Shown here piece by piece: positions 43,269-51,242 of a stretch of DNA of 51,242 nt (the first letter of the stretch is position 1; the number at the start of each line of letters is the position of its first letter). The stretch lies in contig SVEI01000013.1 in NCBI GenBank assembly GCA_015057445.1, positions 1 through 51,242 on the forward strand. The letters run 5' to 3'. A model generated the notes under the pieces. That model searched no databases and had not been told where the DNA came from. It worked only from the letters and a program-made list of their open reading frames with translations. The translations under genes were made by a program, and so were the position numbers. Origin of the DNA: Lachnospiraceae bacterium (lineage in GTDB: Bacteria > Bacillota > Clostridia > Lachnospirales > Lachnospiraceae).

Positions 43269-44501
43269 TTATTTTCCTTCAATAATAACGTCTACATCAC
43301 TCTTACCAAACTCATAAAGCTTGTCTCTAATGATTCCAATAGTTGTATTATCTGCTCTAAACTCAATTATCTCAAATAACTTGTCTACGTAAGAGCACCA
43401 TTTTCTATATATTTTGTCCAAATCCTCTTGTGTTGGCTCTTTTCTCTTCTTGGCTGCATTATATGCCGCACTACCTGTAGCCGCCACGTCTCTCATTGCC
43501 ACATGTCTTGGTTCAATTCCGTAAGCAATATATCTAATATCCTCTGTACGAACTAATGCACAGTCATACATTTCAATAAGAAGATCCTCGATACACTCGT
43601 CTGCAACTGTAAAGTGTCTATAATACATTTCAATTGGTTTGTAATCTGGTCTATCTGCCACATCTTCTCTATTATACCAGTAGAAATTACCTACAGGAGA
43701 CTGTCCTGGCGCTGACTGTTGATAATTCATAGTGGCTGCTGTCATAGCACTTGGGTCTACTAAGGTAGGATTCTCAAATGCTGAACCTGGGAATGCATTA
43801 CCATCCAAATTATTAACAAAAGCTGAATCCGAGAAAGCACTATCTGCAAATGCACTGTCTTCTGCAAATGCCGAGTCTGCAAATGCACTATCTTCTGCAA
43901 ATGCTGAGTCAGTAAATGCTGAGTCAGTAAATGCGCTGTCGCCTTCCACAGGTGTAACTGGCTGTTCCTGCACCATCTGCTGCATTGGTTGTACTGGTGT
44001 TACCGGCTGTTCCTGTACCATCTGCTGCATTGGTTGTACTGGTGCTACTGGCTGTTCCTGTACCATCTGCTGCATTGGTTGTACTGGTGCTACCGGCTGT
44101 TCCTGTACCATCTGCTGCATTGGTTGTACTGGTGCTACTGGCTGCTGTACTGATGCTGACTGCTGTTGCGCTGGCTGTACCTGCTGTATTGGTGCTGACT
44201 GCTGTACTGGTTTTGCAACCTGCGCTGCAGTTTCATTTGCAATTTGATTGGCTTCCATAATAGCTTCTTCGAATATATCATCTGTTGAAGGCGCCTTCTT
44301 AACCGGTTCATGAGTTACAGAAGTACTCTCTTCGTCATCCTGATCATAATCCACATCTTCGCCACCATATTTCTTGGCTTTCTTAGCCTTTTTCTTTTTC
44401 TTAATGCTTCCAACTATAACAGCTATAGTAGCTATTACAAGAAATAAGAAAAACACTCCCAAAGAAATTAAATATAATAATGCAATCATTTTTTCATCCA
44501 T
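43269..44501 (-). CDS. membrane-anchored protein with Gln/Pro and DSAF repeats
   Basis: A 410-aa protein. One N-terminal membrane helix (LISLGVFFLFLVIATIAVIV) is followed by a Lys-rich stop-transfer and an acidic segment. A low-complexity region has four 15-residue repeats (QPVAPVQPMQQMVQE, the last with T) and then about eight DSAFA/DSAFT/DSAFS units. A ~140-residue C-terminal domain contains YKPIEMYYRHFTVADECIED and YRKWCSYVDKLFEIIEF. The orientation puts the repeats in the cytoplasm. No family is recognised; the C-terminal domain looks conserved and folded. Confidence 0.8.
   Translation of the reverse strand: MDEKMIALLYLISLGVFFLFLVIATIAVIVGSIKKKKKAKKAKKYGGEDVDYDQDDEESTSVTHEPVKKAPSTDDIFEEAIMEANQIANETAAQVAKPVQQSAPIQQVQPAQQQSASVQQPVAPVQPMQQMVQEQPVAPVQPMQQMVQEQPVAPVQPMQQMVQEQPVTPVQPMQQMVQEQPVTPVEGDSAFTDSAFTDSAFAEDSAFADSAFAEDSAFADSAFSDSAFVNNLDGNAFPGSAFENPTLVDPSAMTAATMNYQQSAPGQSPVGNFYWYNREDVADRPDYKPIEMYYRHFTVADECIEDLLIEMYDCALVRTEDIRYIAYGIEPRHVAMRDVAATGSAAYNAAKKRKEPTQEDLDKIYRKWCSYVDKLFEIIEFRADNTTIGIIRDKLYEFGKSDVDVIIEGK
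43960..44139 (+). repeat. four tandem 45-bp repeats inside a coding region
   Basis: Units start at 43960, 44005, 44050 and 44095, each beginning GGCTGTTCCTG (plus strand). They differ at a few third positions. They encode the 15-residue Gln/Pro repeat on the minus strand and could change copy number by slippage or recombination. Confidence 0.9.
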
Positions 44502-44607
44502 AGTATTACCAACCTTCTTTATATTTATTCAAATTACGCTTAATATTGTCAAAAAAGTTCCAATCCTAGTTAGTATACTAAAAAATTCTTCAATAATCAA
44601 TATTCTG

Positions 44608-44636
44608 TTGTAAATTGAATTTTAATGGGTTATAAT
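44608..44636 (+). promoter_or_regulatory. gltX promoter
   Basis: TTGTAA (44608-44613), 17-bp spacer, TATAAT (44631-44636), with GGGAG before the gltX ATG at 44678. Confidence 0.7.
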
Positions 44637-44677
44637 TCCTAAAGATAAAATACCACAACATAAAGGGAGAAAACGAT

Positions 44678-46126
44678 ATGGCAAAGATTAGAACAAGATT
44701 TGCTCCTAGCCCAACAGGAAGAATGCATGTAGGTAACTTAAGAACTGCTCTTTACGCTTACCTTATTGCTAAGCACGAGGGCGGAGACTTTTTACTTAGA
44801 ATAGAGGATACTGACCAGGAGCGTGAAGTTGAGGGTGCAGTAGATATTATTTACAGAACCTTAGAGAAGACTGGTCTTATCCATGACGAAGGTCCTGACA
44901 AGGACGGTGGTGTTGGTCCATATATCCAGAGCCAGCGCCAGGCCAATGGCATCTATCTTGAGTATGCCAAGAAGCTTATCGATAAAGGCGAAGCTTACTA
45001 CTGCTTCTGTGACCAGGCAAGACTTGACTCACTTGTTCAAGAAATGGAAGGCAAGACTATTTCAAGATATGACAAGCACTGTCTTCACCTTTCAAAGGAA
45101 GAGATTGAAGAAAAGCTTGCAGCAGGAGTTCCTTATGTAATCAGACAGAACAACCCTCTTGAGGGTACAACTACATTTGTGGACGAGCTTTACGGTGATA
45201 TTACAGTTCCTAATGAAGAACTTGACGATATGATACTTATTAAGTCAGATGGTTTCCCAACCTACAACTTTGCAAATGTTGTAGACGACCATCTTATGAA
45301 TATTACTCACGTTGTTAGAGGAAATGAGTATCTCTCATCTTCACCTAAGTACAACCGTCTCTACGAGGCCTTTGGATGGGAGGTTCCAACCTACATTCAT
45401 TGTCCACTTATCACAGACGAGGAGCATAAGAAGCTTAGTAAGCGTAGTGGTCATTCATCATTTGAGGATTTACTTGAGCAGGGCTTCCTTACAGAGGCTA
45501 TCATTAACTTAGTTGCTCTTCTTGGCTGGAGTCCAGAGGATAACAACGAGATTTTCTCACTTGATGAGCTTGTTAAGGCTTTTGATTACAGACATATCTC
45601 AAAGTCACCTGCTGTTCTTGATATGACTAAGCTTAAGTGGATGAACGGCGAGTACATCAAGGCTATGGATGATGATAAGTTCTACGAGATGGCTCTTCCT
45701 TATATTAAGGAAGTTCTCACAAAGGACATGGATACAAAGAAGATTGCTTCTATGATTAAGACTCGTATCGAGGTATTTACAGATATTAAGGATCAGATTG
45801 ATTTCTTCGAAGCTGTTCCTGAGTATGACAATGAGATGTACACTCACAAGAAGATGAAGACTAACCCAGAGAATTCTCTCACTCTTCTCACTGAGGTACT
45901 TCCAGTCCTTGAGGCTCAGGAGAAGTTCGACAATGATTCACTTTTCGGGGCTCTCCAGGAGTTCGGAAAGGCTAAGGAGTACAAGACCGGTTACATTATG
46001 TGGCCTCTTCGTACTGCAGTTTCCGGAAAGCAGGCAACACCTGGTGGTGCTACAGAGCTTATGTCAGTTCTTGGCAAAGAAGAGACAATCGCAAGAATTA
46101 AGGCGGCTATAGCAAAATTATCATAA
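44678..46126 (+). CDS. gltX: glutamyl-tRNA synthetase
   Basis: A 482-aa class I synthetase. The HIGH-type motif is in [20 protein letters not shown] (here HVGN) and the KMSKS-type motif is KLSKRSGH. The C-terminal helical anticodon-binding half is complete. It charges tRNA-Glu; whether it also charges tRNA-Gln cannot be read here. Codon bias is strong, as in argG. It is monocistronic, with promoter and terminator. Confidence 0.96.
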   Translation: MAKIRTRFAPSPTGRMHVGNLRTALYAYLIAKHEGGDFLLRIEDTDQEREVEGAVDIIYRTLEKTGLIHDEGPDKDGGVGPYIQSQRQANGIYLEYAKKLIDKGEAYYCFCDQARLDSLVQEMEGKTISRYDKHCLHLSKEEIEEKLAAGVPYVIRQNNPLEGTTTFVDELYGDITVPNEELDDMILIKSDGFPTYNFANVVDDHLMNITHVVRGNEYLSSSPKYNRLYEAFGWEVPTYIHCPLITDEEHKKLSKRSGHSSFEDLLEQGFLTEAIINLVALLGWSPEDNNEIFSLDELVKAFDYRHISKSPAVLDMTKLKWMNGEYIKAMDDDKFYEMALPYIKEVLTKDMDTKKIASMIKTRIEVFTDIKDQIDFFEAVPEYDNEMYTHKKMKTNPENSLTLLTEVLPVLEAQEKFDNDSLFGALQEFGKAKEYKTGYIMWPLRTAVSGKQATPGGATELMSVLGKEETIARIKAAIAKLS

Positions 46127-46143
46127 TACTTAAAGTACACCAA

Positions 46144-46170
46144 AAGGCATCTGTCATTGACAGATGCCTT
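46144..46170. terminator. gltX terminator
   Basis: A 12-bp perfect stem AAGGCATCTGTC / GACAGATGCCTT with an ATT loop. The T-tail is short on the plus strand (TTAATT) and better on the minus strand (TTTT). A related hairpin occurs at 48158-48190. Confidence 0.8.
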
Positions 46171-46191
46171 AATTAGTCCACCCTTCTAAGA

Positions 46192-46223
46192 TTTTAATTT
46201 CCCCGAATTCGGGGGAATTAAAA
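46192..46223. repeat. 32-bp near-perfect palindrome between gltX and the RhuM gene
   Basis: TTTTAATTTCCCCGAA followed directly by TTCGGGGGAATTAAAA, with one mismatch (G-T in RNA) in 16 pairs and no loop. It could end the RhuM transcript or bind a dimeric protein. Confidence 0.7.
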
Positions 46224-46267
46224 CTATTTTAGTACTGTTGTTGTCTGCGTCTCCAAAATGGACATAA

Positions 46268-47314
46268 CTACTTTGTTATATTTCTCTCCAACTCTAACAA
46301 ATATCTATCATAATCCGACATAAATATCTTATCTTGAATCACGCGATACTTTTCAAATTCTGTTTCAGCCTTTGATTTTGCTATCTCAGCTGTAATTGTT
46401 CCTGCATCCTGCAAAACATCTCGGTCATCTGCCATTAAAAATAAATCTAAACGCTTACTCCAATCTTCCATAGTCATAGGAATATGTCTCTCTGCACGAT
46501 CTTCCGCCAAATCTAAGTACGCTGACACAATACGCTCCAATGAACGCATTTCATGTTCATCAAGATAATTTTTAGCAACGCTTACATCACTCTTAACGAT
46601 TTTCCCTTCCGGGGCAGCTGCCCATGTATTGAGTCCCATGTGTGGTTTCTCCGCGTCGGCTCGTTGATAAATCAATTCAGCAGCTGTATGACCATGCACT
46701 GCATAATGCATCTTATTCTGCACTTTTGCAAAGAATTGCTTTGTAGTGCTTGCAGTACGATCATAATCAAGCGCTGTAGCATATATATCAGTTATCTTCT
46801 GATAGAATCTTCGCTCTGATAAACGAATTTCTCGAATCTGTTCAAGTAAACGGTCAAAGTATTCTACAGTTAAAATAGAACCTCCATTCTTCAATCGTTC
46901 ATCATCCATAACCCAGCCTTTGATGGTGTAATCCTTTACTATACCATTTGCCCACTTACGAAACTGAACCGCTCTGTCATTATTTACCTTAAATCCCACA
47001 GCAATTATCATCTGTAGATTGTAATGATTTGATTCTCTTTGAACCTGACGAGAACCTTCGGTTTGAACTATCCGGAATTTCCGGATAGTTGCCGATTCCT
47101 CTAACTCAGAATCATAAAACACTTTCTTGATATGTTCACTAATTGTACGCACATCAACGCCATACAAGATTGCCATCATTTTCTGTGTCAGCCATATATT
47201 TTCATCCTCATAGCGCATCTCTATACTATCTTCCTGTTCTCCAACAGAAGCAACATAGGTCAGATACTCTGCTGCGCTTGAGCGAATTGTTATCTCATTC
47301 TTTTTCTTTGCCAT
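46268..47314 (-). CDS. RhuM family protein
   Basis: A 348-aa protein of the RhuM family: ENIWLTQKMMAILYGVDVRT (an N-terminal helix-turn-helix-like segment), ESATIRKFRIVQTEGSRQVQ, HYNLQMIIAVGFKVNNDRAV and FRKWANGIVKDYTIKGWVMD. Then come KITDIYATALDYDRTASTTK and a helical C-terminus. RhuM was first noted in a Salmonella pathogenicity island, and members are scattered on islands and near defence genes; the molecular function is unknown. It stands alone between the gltX terminator and a flavin reductase gene and is probably horizontally acquired. A perfect 25-bp palindrome lies in its coding sequence (47066-47090). Confidence 0.9.
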   Translation of the reverse strand: MAKKKNEITIRSSAAEYLTYVASVGEQEDSIEMRYEDENIWLTQKMMAILYGVDVRTISEHIKKVFYDSELEESATIRKFRIVQTEGSRQVQRESNHYNLQMIIAVGFKVNNDRAVQFRKWANGIVKDYTIKGWVMDDERLKNGGSILTVEYFDRLLEQIREIRLSERRFYQKITDIYATALDYDRTASTTKQFFAKVQNKMHYAVHGHTAAELIYQRADAEKPHMGLNTWAAAPEGKIVKSDVSVAKNYLDEHEMRSLERIVSAYLDLAEDRAERHIPMTMEDWSKRLDLFLMADDRDVLQDAGTITAEIAKSKAETEFEKYRVIQDKIFMSDYDRYLLELERNITK

Positions 47315-47354
47315 GCTTTATAACCTCCCATCTAACATAAGTTTAACTTTCTAC

Positions 47355-47930
47355 CTATTCACCACTTGCCAAGTGCTTCTTCCACTCTCCCATTTCACCC
47401 AACTTATCGCCTACCGAGAAGTAATTATATGGTGCATAGATAGCAGGACGAATTTTTCTTAAGTCAATCTTTTTCATATTCATACTTTCATATTCTTTAT
47501 CTATCTGAATATTCTTGATAGCCGCCAAGAATAAATGTGCTCCGTCTAATTCTATTATCCTTGTAACCTCACATTCATAAGACCAATGACATTCATCAAT
47601 TATTGGAACATCGACATTCTCCCCCCACTGATAACTATATGGAACAGCGTCCTTCTTTCCCTCTTCACCGTTGGTATTACCAAAATAATCTGCTAACCAT
47701 AGATTGTCCTCTGTAATCATATTTGCAGAAAATTTCTTATCTCGAAGTATATTTGTCTTTGTCAACTTAGTTCCACCAACTGTCATCATAAGATGTGGAG
47801 TTTTATCAAAGGAAAAGTTAATCCAGGTAATAATGCAAAAATTCGGTGTTCCATCTTCGTTTTTGGTTCCAATAATATACATAGGTTGTGGACTGAATAC
47901 CCATTCCGGTGAAATGCTAATTTTCTCCAT
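47355..47930 (-). CDS. flavin reductase-like (FMN-binding) protein
   Basis: A 191-aa protein of the flavin reductase-like fold: MEKISISPEWVFSPQPMYII, then PNFCIITWINFSFDKTPHL, LTKTNILRDKKFSANM and GAHLFLAAIKNIQIDKEYE. Members bind FMN and often pass electrons to partner proteins; substrate is unknown. It is a single-gene unit upstream of the RhuM gene on the same strand, with a 40-bp gap. Confidence 0.85.
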   Translation of the reverse strand: MEKISISPEWVFSPQPMYIIGTKNEDGTPNFCIITWINFSFDKTPHLMMTVGGTKLTKTNILRDKKFSANMITEDNLWLADYFGNTNGEEGKKDAVPYSYQWGENVDVPIIDECHWSYECEVTRIIELDGAHLFLAAIKNIQIDKEYESMNMKKIDLRKIRPAIYAPYNYFSVGDKLGEMGEWKKHLASGE

Positions 47931-48157
47931 TAGTTGTACCTCCGAATTGCTTGTTTTTATATATACACCAGTAATTTTTCTGTCATCAAGAAAATCGTCT
48001 TCTATATTATGACCAGAGCTCTCTCAACACGTCTCAAGAACATATGTTTGCATTTATATTACCATATATAACTCGGTATTTCAATAATAACCCGTTCAAA
48101 ATAAAATTTTTTTATCTCCAAAGTTACTTTAACTTATACTCATACTATTACTCAACT

Positions 48158-48190
48158 AAAAAGCATCTGCCATTAATTGACAGATGCTTT
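48158..48190 (-). terminator. terminator after the XRE membrane regulator
   Basis: AAAGCATCTG / CAGATGCTTT stem, with an 11-nt loop and five Ts on the minus strand. It resembles the gltX terminator hairpin in sequence. Confidence 0.75.
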
Positions 48191-48205
48191 AATACTCTTA
48201 TGTAT

Positions 48206-48844
48206 TTACATTTTCTTCTTATTCAAAATAGTTCCTATCACTATACCTAATACAGAAATAATTATTCCAACAAGCATATACGAAAAATTAGGAAAACGGA
48301 AGGTAAATGTTAGTGTTCCCGCTTCATGGCATTCCATAAGATTAGTATATGGAACAGCTAAAAATGTTACTGCTGCGACTAAGACGCAGAGCCACTTCCC
48401 TTTCCCCCAATAATTATTCTCTGCAACAGTTATTGTTGATACTAGTAAAAGCAATGGTAATACTATCCATCTTAAAGCGATATCAAGTCCTTGTTCTATA
48501 GAGCCTTTTGTCTGCCATATTACAACCATAGCAAATATCCATACAATAAAATATGTAGAAAACAATATAATCTTTCCTAGGTTTCTTTTTGCCTGTACTG
48601 TGTTTGTGCTTTCTTCCAAGTATTCTTGATAAGTCTGTTTCATTGATTTTTCCTCCTTAAGCAGGTGGTCAAGACTTACAGAATAGACATCACTCATTTT
48701 TATAACACTAATAATATCTGGATATGACTTATTATTTTCCCAATTAGAGATAGTTTGTCTACTAACATCAAGTAACTCGGCCGCCTGTTCTTGAGTTATT
48801 CCTTTTTCATTTCGTGCATTTTTGAGTTTACTTCCTATTTCCAT
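48206..48844 (-). CDS. XRE-family regulator with C-terminal membrane helices
   Basis: A 212-aa protein. The N-terminal HTH (IGSKLKNARNEKGITQEQAA, LLDVSRQTISNWENNKSYPD) is of a kind common in Firmicutes, followed by a linker (LLKEEKSMKQTYQEYLEEST). Four hydrophobic helices follow (about 95-205): ILFSTYFIVWIFAMVVIW, WIVLPLLLLVSTITVA, a third, and MLVGIIISVLGIVIGTIL. Such proteins link transcription control to a membrane signal. The target genes are not evident here; the ABC exporter 800 bp away is one candidate. Confidence 0.85.
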   Translation of the reverse strand: MEIGSKLKNARNEKGITQEQAAELLDVSRQTISNWENNKSYPDIISVIKMSDVYSVSLDHLLKEEKSMKQTYQEYLEESTNTVQAKRNLGKIILFSTYFIVWIFAMVVIWQTKGSIEQGLDIALRWIVLPLLLLVSTITVAENNYWGKGKWLCVLVAAVTFLAVPYTNLMECHEAGTLTFTFRFPNFSYMLVGIIISVLGIVIGTILNKKKM

Positions 48845-49064
48845 ACTCTATCCACCTCGTTTTTATTTTGCCTCTATCCAAGGCACACTCAGGATACAAA
48901 ATCTTTGAGTACTTTTCTATCAATTACCCTTTACATTATCAAAAAAGCTTGTCAAAATTCTTTTACATGCCCCAATACCCTTGGTTTCTCAGATCAATCC
49001 ATAGCATTTTCAAATATTATAGCAACTTCAACTTCCCATCTCTAACAAAAAGGTACAAGACATC

Positions 49065-49193
49065 ATGGCCGCAGGCCATAATGAAAATTTGCTGGGTCCA
49101 TTCTTTGTATCGGAACTTAAACGAACTAAGGTTAGGGCTAAGGGAGTATTCTCTAACGATAGCATCAGGGTTAGGGATGAGGATACTTTCTAG
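49065..49193 (+). pseudogene. short open frame, possible gene fragment
   Basis: A 42-codon frame reading MAAGHNENLLGPFFVSELKR and then TKVRAKGVFSNDSIRVRDED. It lacks a clear ribosome site but has protein-like composition. I do not recognise a family. It occupies part of the 460-bp stretch between the XRE gene and the next small gene; nothing else is seen there. Confidence 0.3.
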
Positions 49194-49304
49194 TCAAATA
49201 TTTTTGTTTTAAATAGTAAGCTACACCCATTTTTCTTCCGATATAATAAATAGATACTAGTAATTATTTAGGTTCCCATTGAAATATGCAACCAAGGAGG
49301 GATT

Positions 49305-49562
49305 ATTGCAGTAAACGGATTTTACAACGATTTCAATGTAACCCCTGTACAAATGGTATCTATAATCTCTAGTACGAAGCGTGACAATAGGCGTCAAACA
49401 CAGCATAACGATAGTTATTCACATAGTGAATCAGATTTTGCCCACGAGCTTGATAAGGCTATTGCTGAACAAGAGGCTACTGAGTGCTATACTGTCACTT
49501 ATAATGTAAAATGTCAGCTTCAGTCATTCTTCTATATGCAACACAGGGACTATACCATTTAG
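49305..49562 (+). CDS. small hypothetical protein with probable ATT start
   Basis: AAGGAGGG is followed at the right distance by ATT GCA GTA AAC GGA, and the same frame runs open to 49562, giving about 85 aa: AVNGFYNDFNVTPVQM, then SSTKRDNRRQTQHND, an acidic FAHELDKAIAEQEATECYTV and a tail. The expected ATG reads ATT, so a single G-to-T change may have damaged the start, or ATT is used. The next ATG (49353) has no ribosome site. No family is recognised. It ends before a strong terminator. Confidence 0.55.
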   Translation: MAVNGFYNDFNVTPVQMVSIISSTKRDNRRQTQHNDSYSHSESDFAHELDKAIAEQEATECYTVTYNVKCQLQSFFYMQHRDYTI

Positions 49563-49599
49563 CACCTCATAGGAGCCAATGATATGACCTTCTATGAAC

Positions 49600-49636
49600 A
49601 ACAAGCGCACACTTACCAAAAAAGTGTGCGCTTGTT
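49600..49636. terminator. strong bidirectional terminator
   Basis: A 15-bp perfect stem AACAAGCGCACACTT / AAGTGTGCGCTTGTT with a 7-nt loop, followed by ATTTTT on the plus strand. It separates the small gene from the ABC permease gene. Confidence 0.9.
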
Positions 49637-49649
49637 ATTTTTCACTAAC

Positions 49650-50894
49650 CTAGTCTTCCTTCTTAAGATTCTTAAGAGCGTTGCTAAGCTTAATAGGATT
49701 TCCATAACGAAGAGTTGAGTTACGGAATATCTTTCCTCCAAGGATACCCATACCGATTACTGAAGCGTAAAGGAGTACAGCTGAGAGAACGATTTCCCAC
49801 ATCTCTACTGAACCCATAGCAACTCTTGCAAACATTGCAGAGTATGAGCTGATTGGAAGGTAAGAACAAATCTTCATAAGGATACTATCAGGATCCATAA
49901 TACCGATTAATGTTACCATGTAAACAATCATAATAATCATCTGTGCTGAACCTGCAGTCTTGTTTAAGTCCTCAATCTTAGATACAAGGGCTCCAAGTGC
50001 ACCATACATAAATGCATAGAACAAGAATCCACCTATTCCGAAGATTGCAAATGTAAGCAATACCTCTCCAGGTATATCAAGGAACATACCAAGCATATTT
50101 GGAAGGTAATCCTGGTTAAGCTTGTATGAGCCGATAGACGCTGCTCCGATAAGACCAAACTGGAATACTGCTGCCACAACTCCAGCTAAAACCTTTCCGA
50201 AGAGAAGAGCTGTAGTTGATGTACTTGTAACAAGAATCTCTATAGAACGGTTACTCTTCTCATTAGTAATACCTGATGCAATAGTTGTACCGTAAGCGAT
50301 AATAACCATGAATACAAGGATTACTAATATGTAGCAGTACCAGTAGTTCTGCATTCCATCCTTACCTAGGATATTTTCATTTACATTTATCTCTGCGTAC
50401 TCTACAGCAAGATACTCTTCTAGGTTAAGGTTATTTGCCTCACAATACTCCATCTTTACTACCATTCTCATGTACTCAGTAAAGACTTCCATATCATCAT
50501 TATCCATAGACTTGTTAAATACATAGAAGTCAAACTCAGTTGTAGACTTGATAACGAAACCGCCTTCAGCCTTTTCCTCTTCTACAAGCTTCTTAACCTC
50601 TTCAGCAGAAGTACATTCGGTGAACTTTGCATCGCCAAAATATCCTGCAAGTATCTCCATATCTCCAAGTCCCTCTGGATTGTAGATAGCCATATTTCTT
50701 AAATCTTCTTCATTAATCTCTGACTCTACGCCTGAATCCTTTGAATCATCCTCACCCTTAACAGAGTCAACAATTCTAGGAATAAACATAAGTGTTGCAG
50801 CTATAAGAGCTATTATAATAGTAAGTAACATATATGATTTGCTCTTGAAATAATTATCAAGCTCAAACTTAAATATAGTCTTAAAGTTCTTCAT
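49650..50894 (-). CDS. ABC-2 exporter permease (NatB-like)
   Basis: A 414-aa membrane protein. An N-terminal helix (SYMLLTIIIALIAATLMFIP) is followed by an extracytoplasmic region of about 150 residues, then at least five helices including YILVILVFMVIIAYGTTIAS and GALGALVSKIEDLNKTAGSA. The signature ITNEKSNRSIEILVTSTSTT is typical of ABC-2 permeases of the NatB/YhaP type. It pairs with the ATPase whose gene ends 1 nt before this one starts. The exported substrate is unknown. Confidence 0.9.
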   Translation of the reverse strand: MKNFKTIFKFELDNYFKSKSYMLLTIIIALIAATLMFIPRIVDSVKGEDDSKDSGVESEINEEDLRNMAIYNPEGLGDMEILAGYFGDAKFTECTSAEEVKKLVEEEKAEGGFVIKSTTEFDFYVFNKSMDNDDMEVFTEYMRMVVKMEYCEANNLNLEEYLAVEYAEINVNENILGKDGMQNYWYCYILVILVFMVIIAYGTTIASGITNEKSNRSIEILVTSTSTTALLFGKVLAGVVAAVFQFGLIGAASIGSYKLNQDYLPNMLGMFLDIPGEVLLTFAIFGIGGFLFYAFMYGALGALVSKIEDLNKTAGSAQMIIMIVYMVTLIGIMDPDSILMKICSYLPISSYSAMFARVAMGSVEMWEIVLSAVLLYASVIGMGILGGKIFRNSTLRYGNPIKLSNALKNLKKED

Positions 50895-50895
50895 A

Positions 50896-51242
50896 TTACT
50901 TTCCTCCCTTTCCGAATAATCCTTTTTTCTTAGGAGTAGCTTCTTCAGGAGTTTCCTCTTCTTCCACTACTACCTCTTCCCCAACCTTGGATACAAATAT
51001 ATCGTTAAGGGATGGCTCGTAGGCACCAAATGTTTTTACATCAACATTTAAAGCCTTAAGGGCATCAAGTATCTGCCACTGGTCTACGCCATCATTTAAA
51101 TCAAGTACAACATAATGCTTAGTTACAAAAAGCACCTTAACCTTGTCAGCAAGCTTATCCTCACAAAGTGCCTTTAAGCCCTCAAGGTCATAGTTATTAG
51201 CAGAGAGAATCTTTCTTCCCTTACCATACTGCTCCTTAATCT
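50896..51242 (-). CDS. ABC transporter ATP-binding protein, C-terminal part (runs off right edge)
   Basis: About 115 C-terminal residues of an ABC-2 type ATPase. The frame is open to the window edge, starting IKEQYGKGRKILSANNYDLE and continuing GLKALCEDKLADKVKVLFV, with YEPSLNDIFVSKVGE as the regulatory-domain ending found in NatA/DUF4162-type ATPases. An acidic tail (VVVEEEETPEEATPKKKGLF) follows. The nucleotide-binding motifs lie outside the window. It precedes the permease gene by 1 nt; the GTG-start short frame in this region is internal. Confidence 0.85.
   Translation of the reverse strand, partial: IKEQYGKGRKILSANNYDLEGLKALCEDKLADKVKVLFVTKHYVVLDLNDGVDQWQILDALKALNVDVKTFGAYEPSLNDIFVSKVGEEVVVEEEETPEEATPKKKGLFGKGGK

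Noticed and set aside
43732-44260. Long plus-strand frames rich in Cys/Gly/Thr or Val/Leu opposite the repeat protein
   Set aside because: They are antisense shadows of the 45-bp repeats; the minus-strand protein has a membrane anchor and a folded C-terminal domain.
47143-47340. Short plus-strand frames opposite the RhuM gene
   Set aside because: They are shadows of the minus-strand coding sequence with no start signals.

Overview
The window reads as a low-GC Firmicute chromosome, most likely a Lachnospiraceae/Clostridia member. The evidence is AT-rich spacers, strong AGGAGG ribosome sites, DUF6462, TnpV and Rpn-type mobile genes, and housekeeping genes (lysS, greA, glgB, rpsT, holA, comEC, argCJB/argG, gltX) that read like clostridial proteins. 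The species cannot be named from the sequence alone.

Layout. (1) 1-290: the start of a DUF4143-type ATPase gene running off the left edge, preceded by three iterons exactly 33 bp apart. (2) 291-8224: an island integrated in the 3' end of lysS and bounded by 51-bp direct repeats that rebuild the end of lysS. It carries DUF6462 (excisionase-like) genes, a mobC-like gene with a candidate oriT, a broken TnpV gene, and a defence operon: XRE controller, cytosine methyltransferase, PmeII-like endonuclease and a 980-aa NACHT NTPase. No integrase and no relaxase are visible inside it. (3) 8195-17128, minus strand: lysS-greA, a two-component system, a UBA/DUF4342 membrane protein, a SanA/YdcF protein, glgB and a DUF1461-like membrane protein. 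(4) 17322-21708, plus strand: a 1300-aa PAS/GGDEF/GAF/EAL protein and rpsT with a structured leader. (5) 21850-31187: holA, comEC, a GerMN lipoprotein, a sensor kinase and its probable response regulator separated by an oppositely oriented adenosine deaminase gene, a ComEA-like lipoprotein and a hypothetical protein. (6) 31408-36974: argB, argJ, an array of four 72-bp repeats, a tiny membrane protein and argC, divergent from argG across a block of ArgR-box-like sequence. (7) 37062-44501: a dead Rpn-type gene, a SleB-like cell-wall hydrolase, degV, an amidase-like lipoprotein that has lost its catalytic residues, DUF368 (PopT-type), a GIY-YIG protein, a DUF2156 protein and a repeat-rich membrane-anchored protein. 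(8) 44678-51242: gltX, a RhuM-family protein, a flavin reductase-like protein, an XRE membrane regulator, a small gene whose expected ATG reads ATT, and the permease plus partial ATPase of an ABC-2 exporter.

The most interesting parts are the restriction-modification/NACHT operon under one promoter whose spacer contains a palindromic operator; the island that keeps att sites, a candidate oriT and mobC but has lost integrase and relaxase; the 33-bp iterons; the 72-bp repeat array inside the arg cluster; and the amidase-like pseudoenzyme. Functions are assigned from motifs read by eye; no database search was run.
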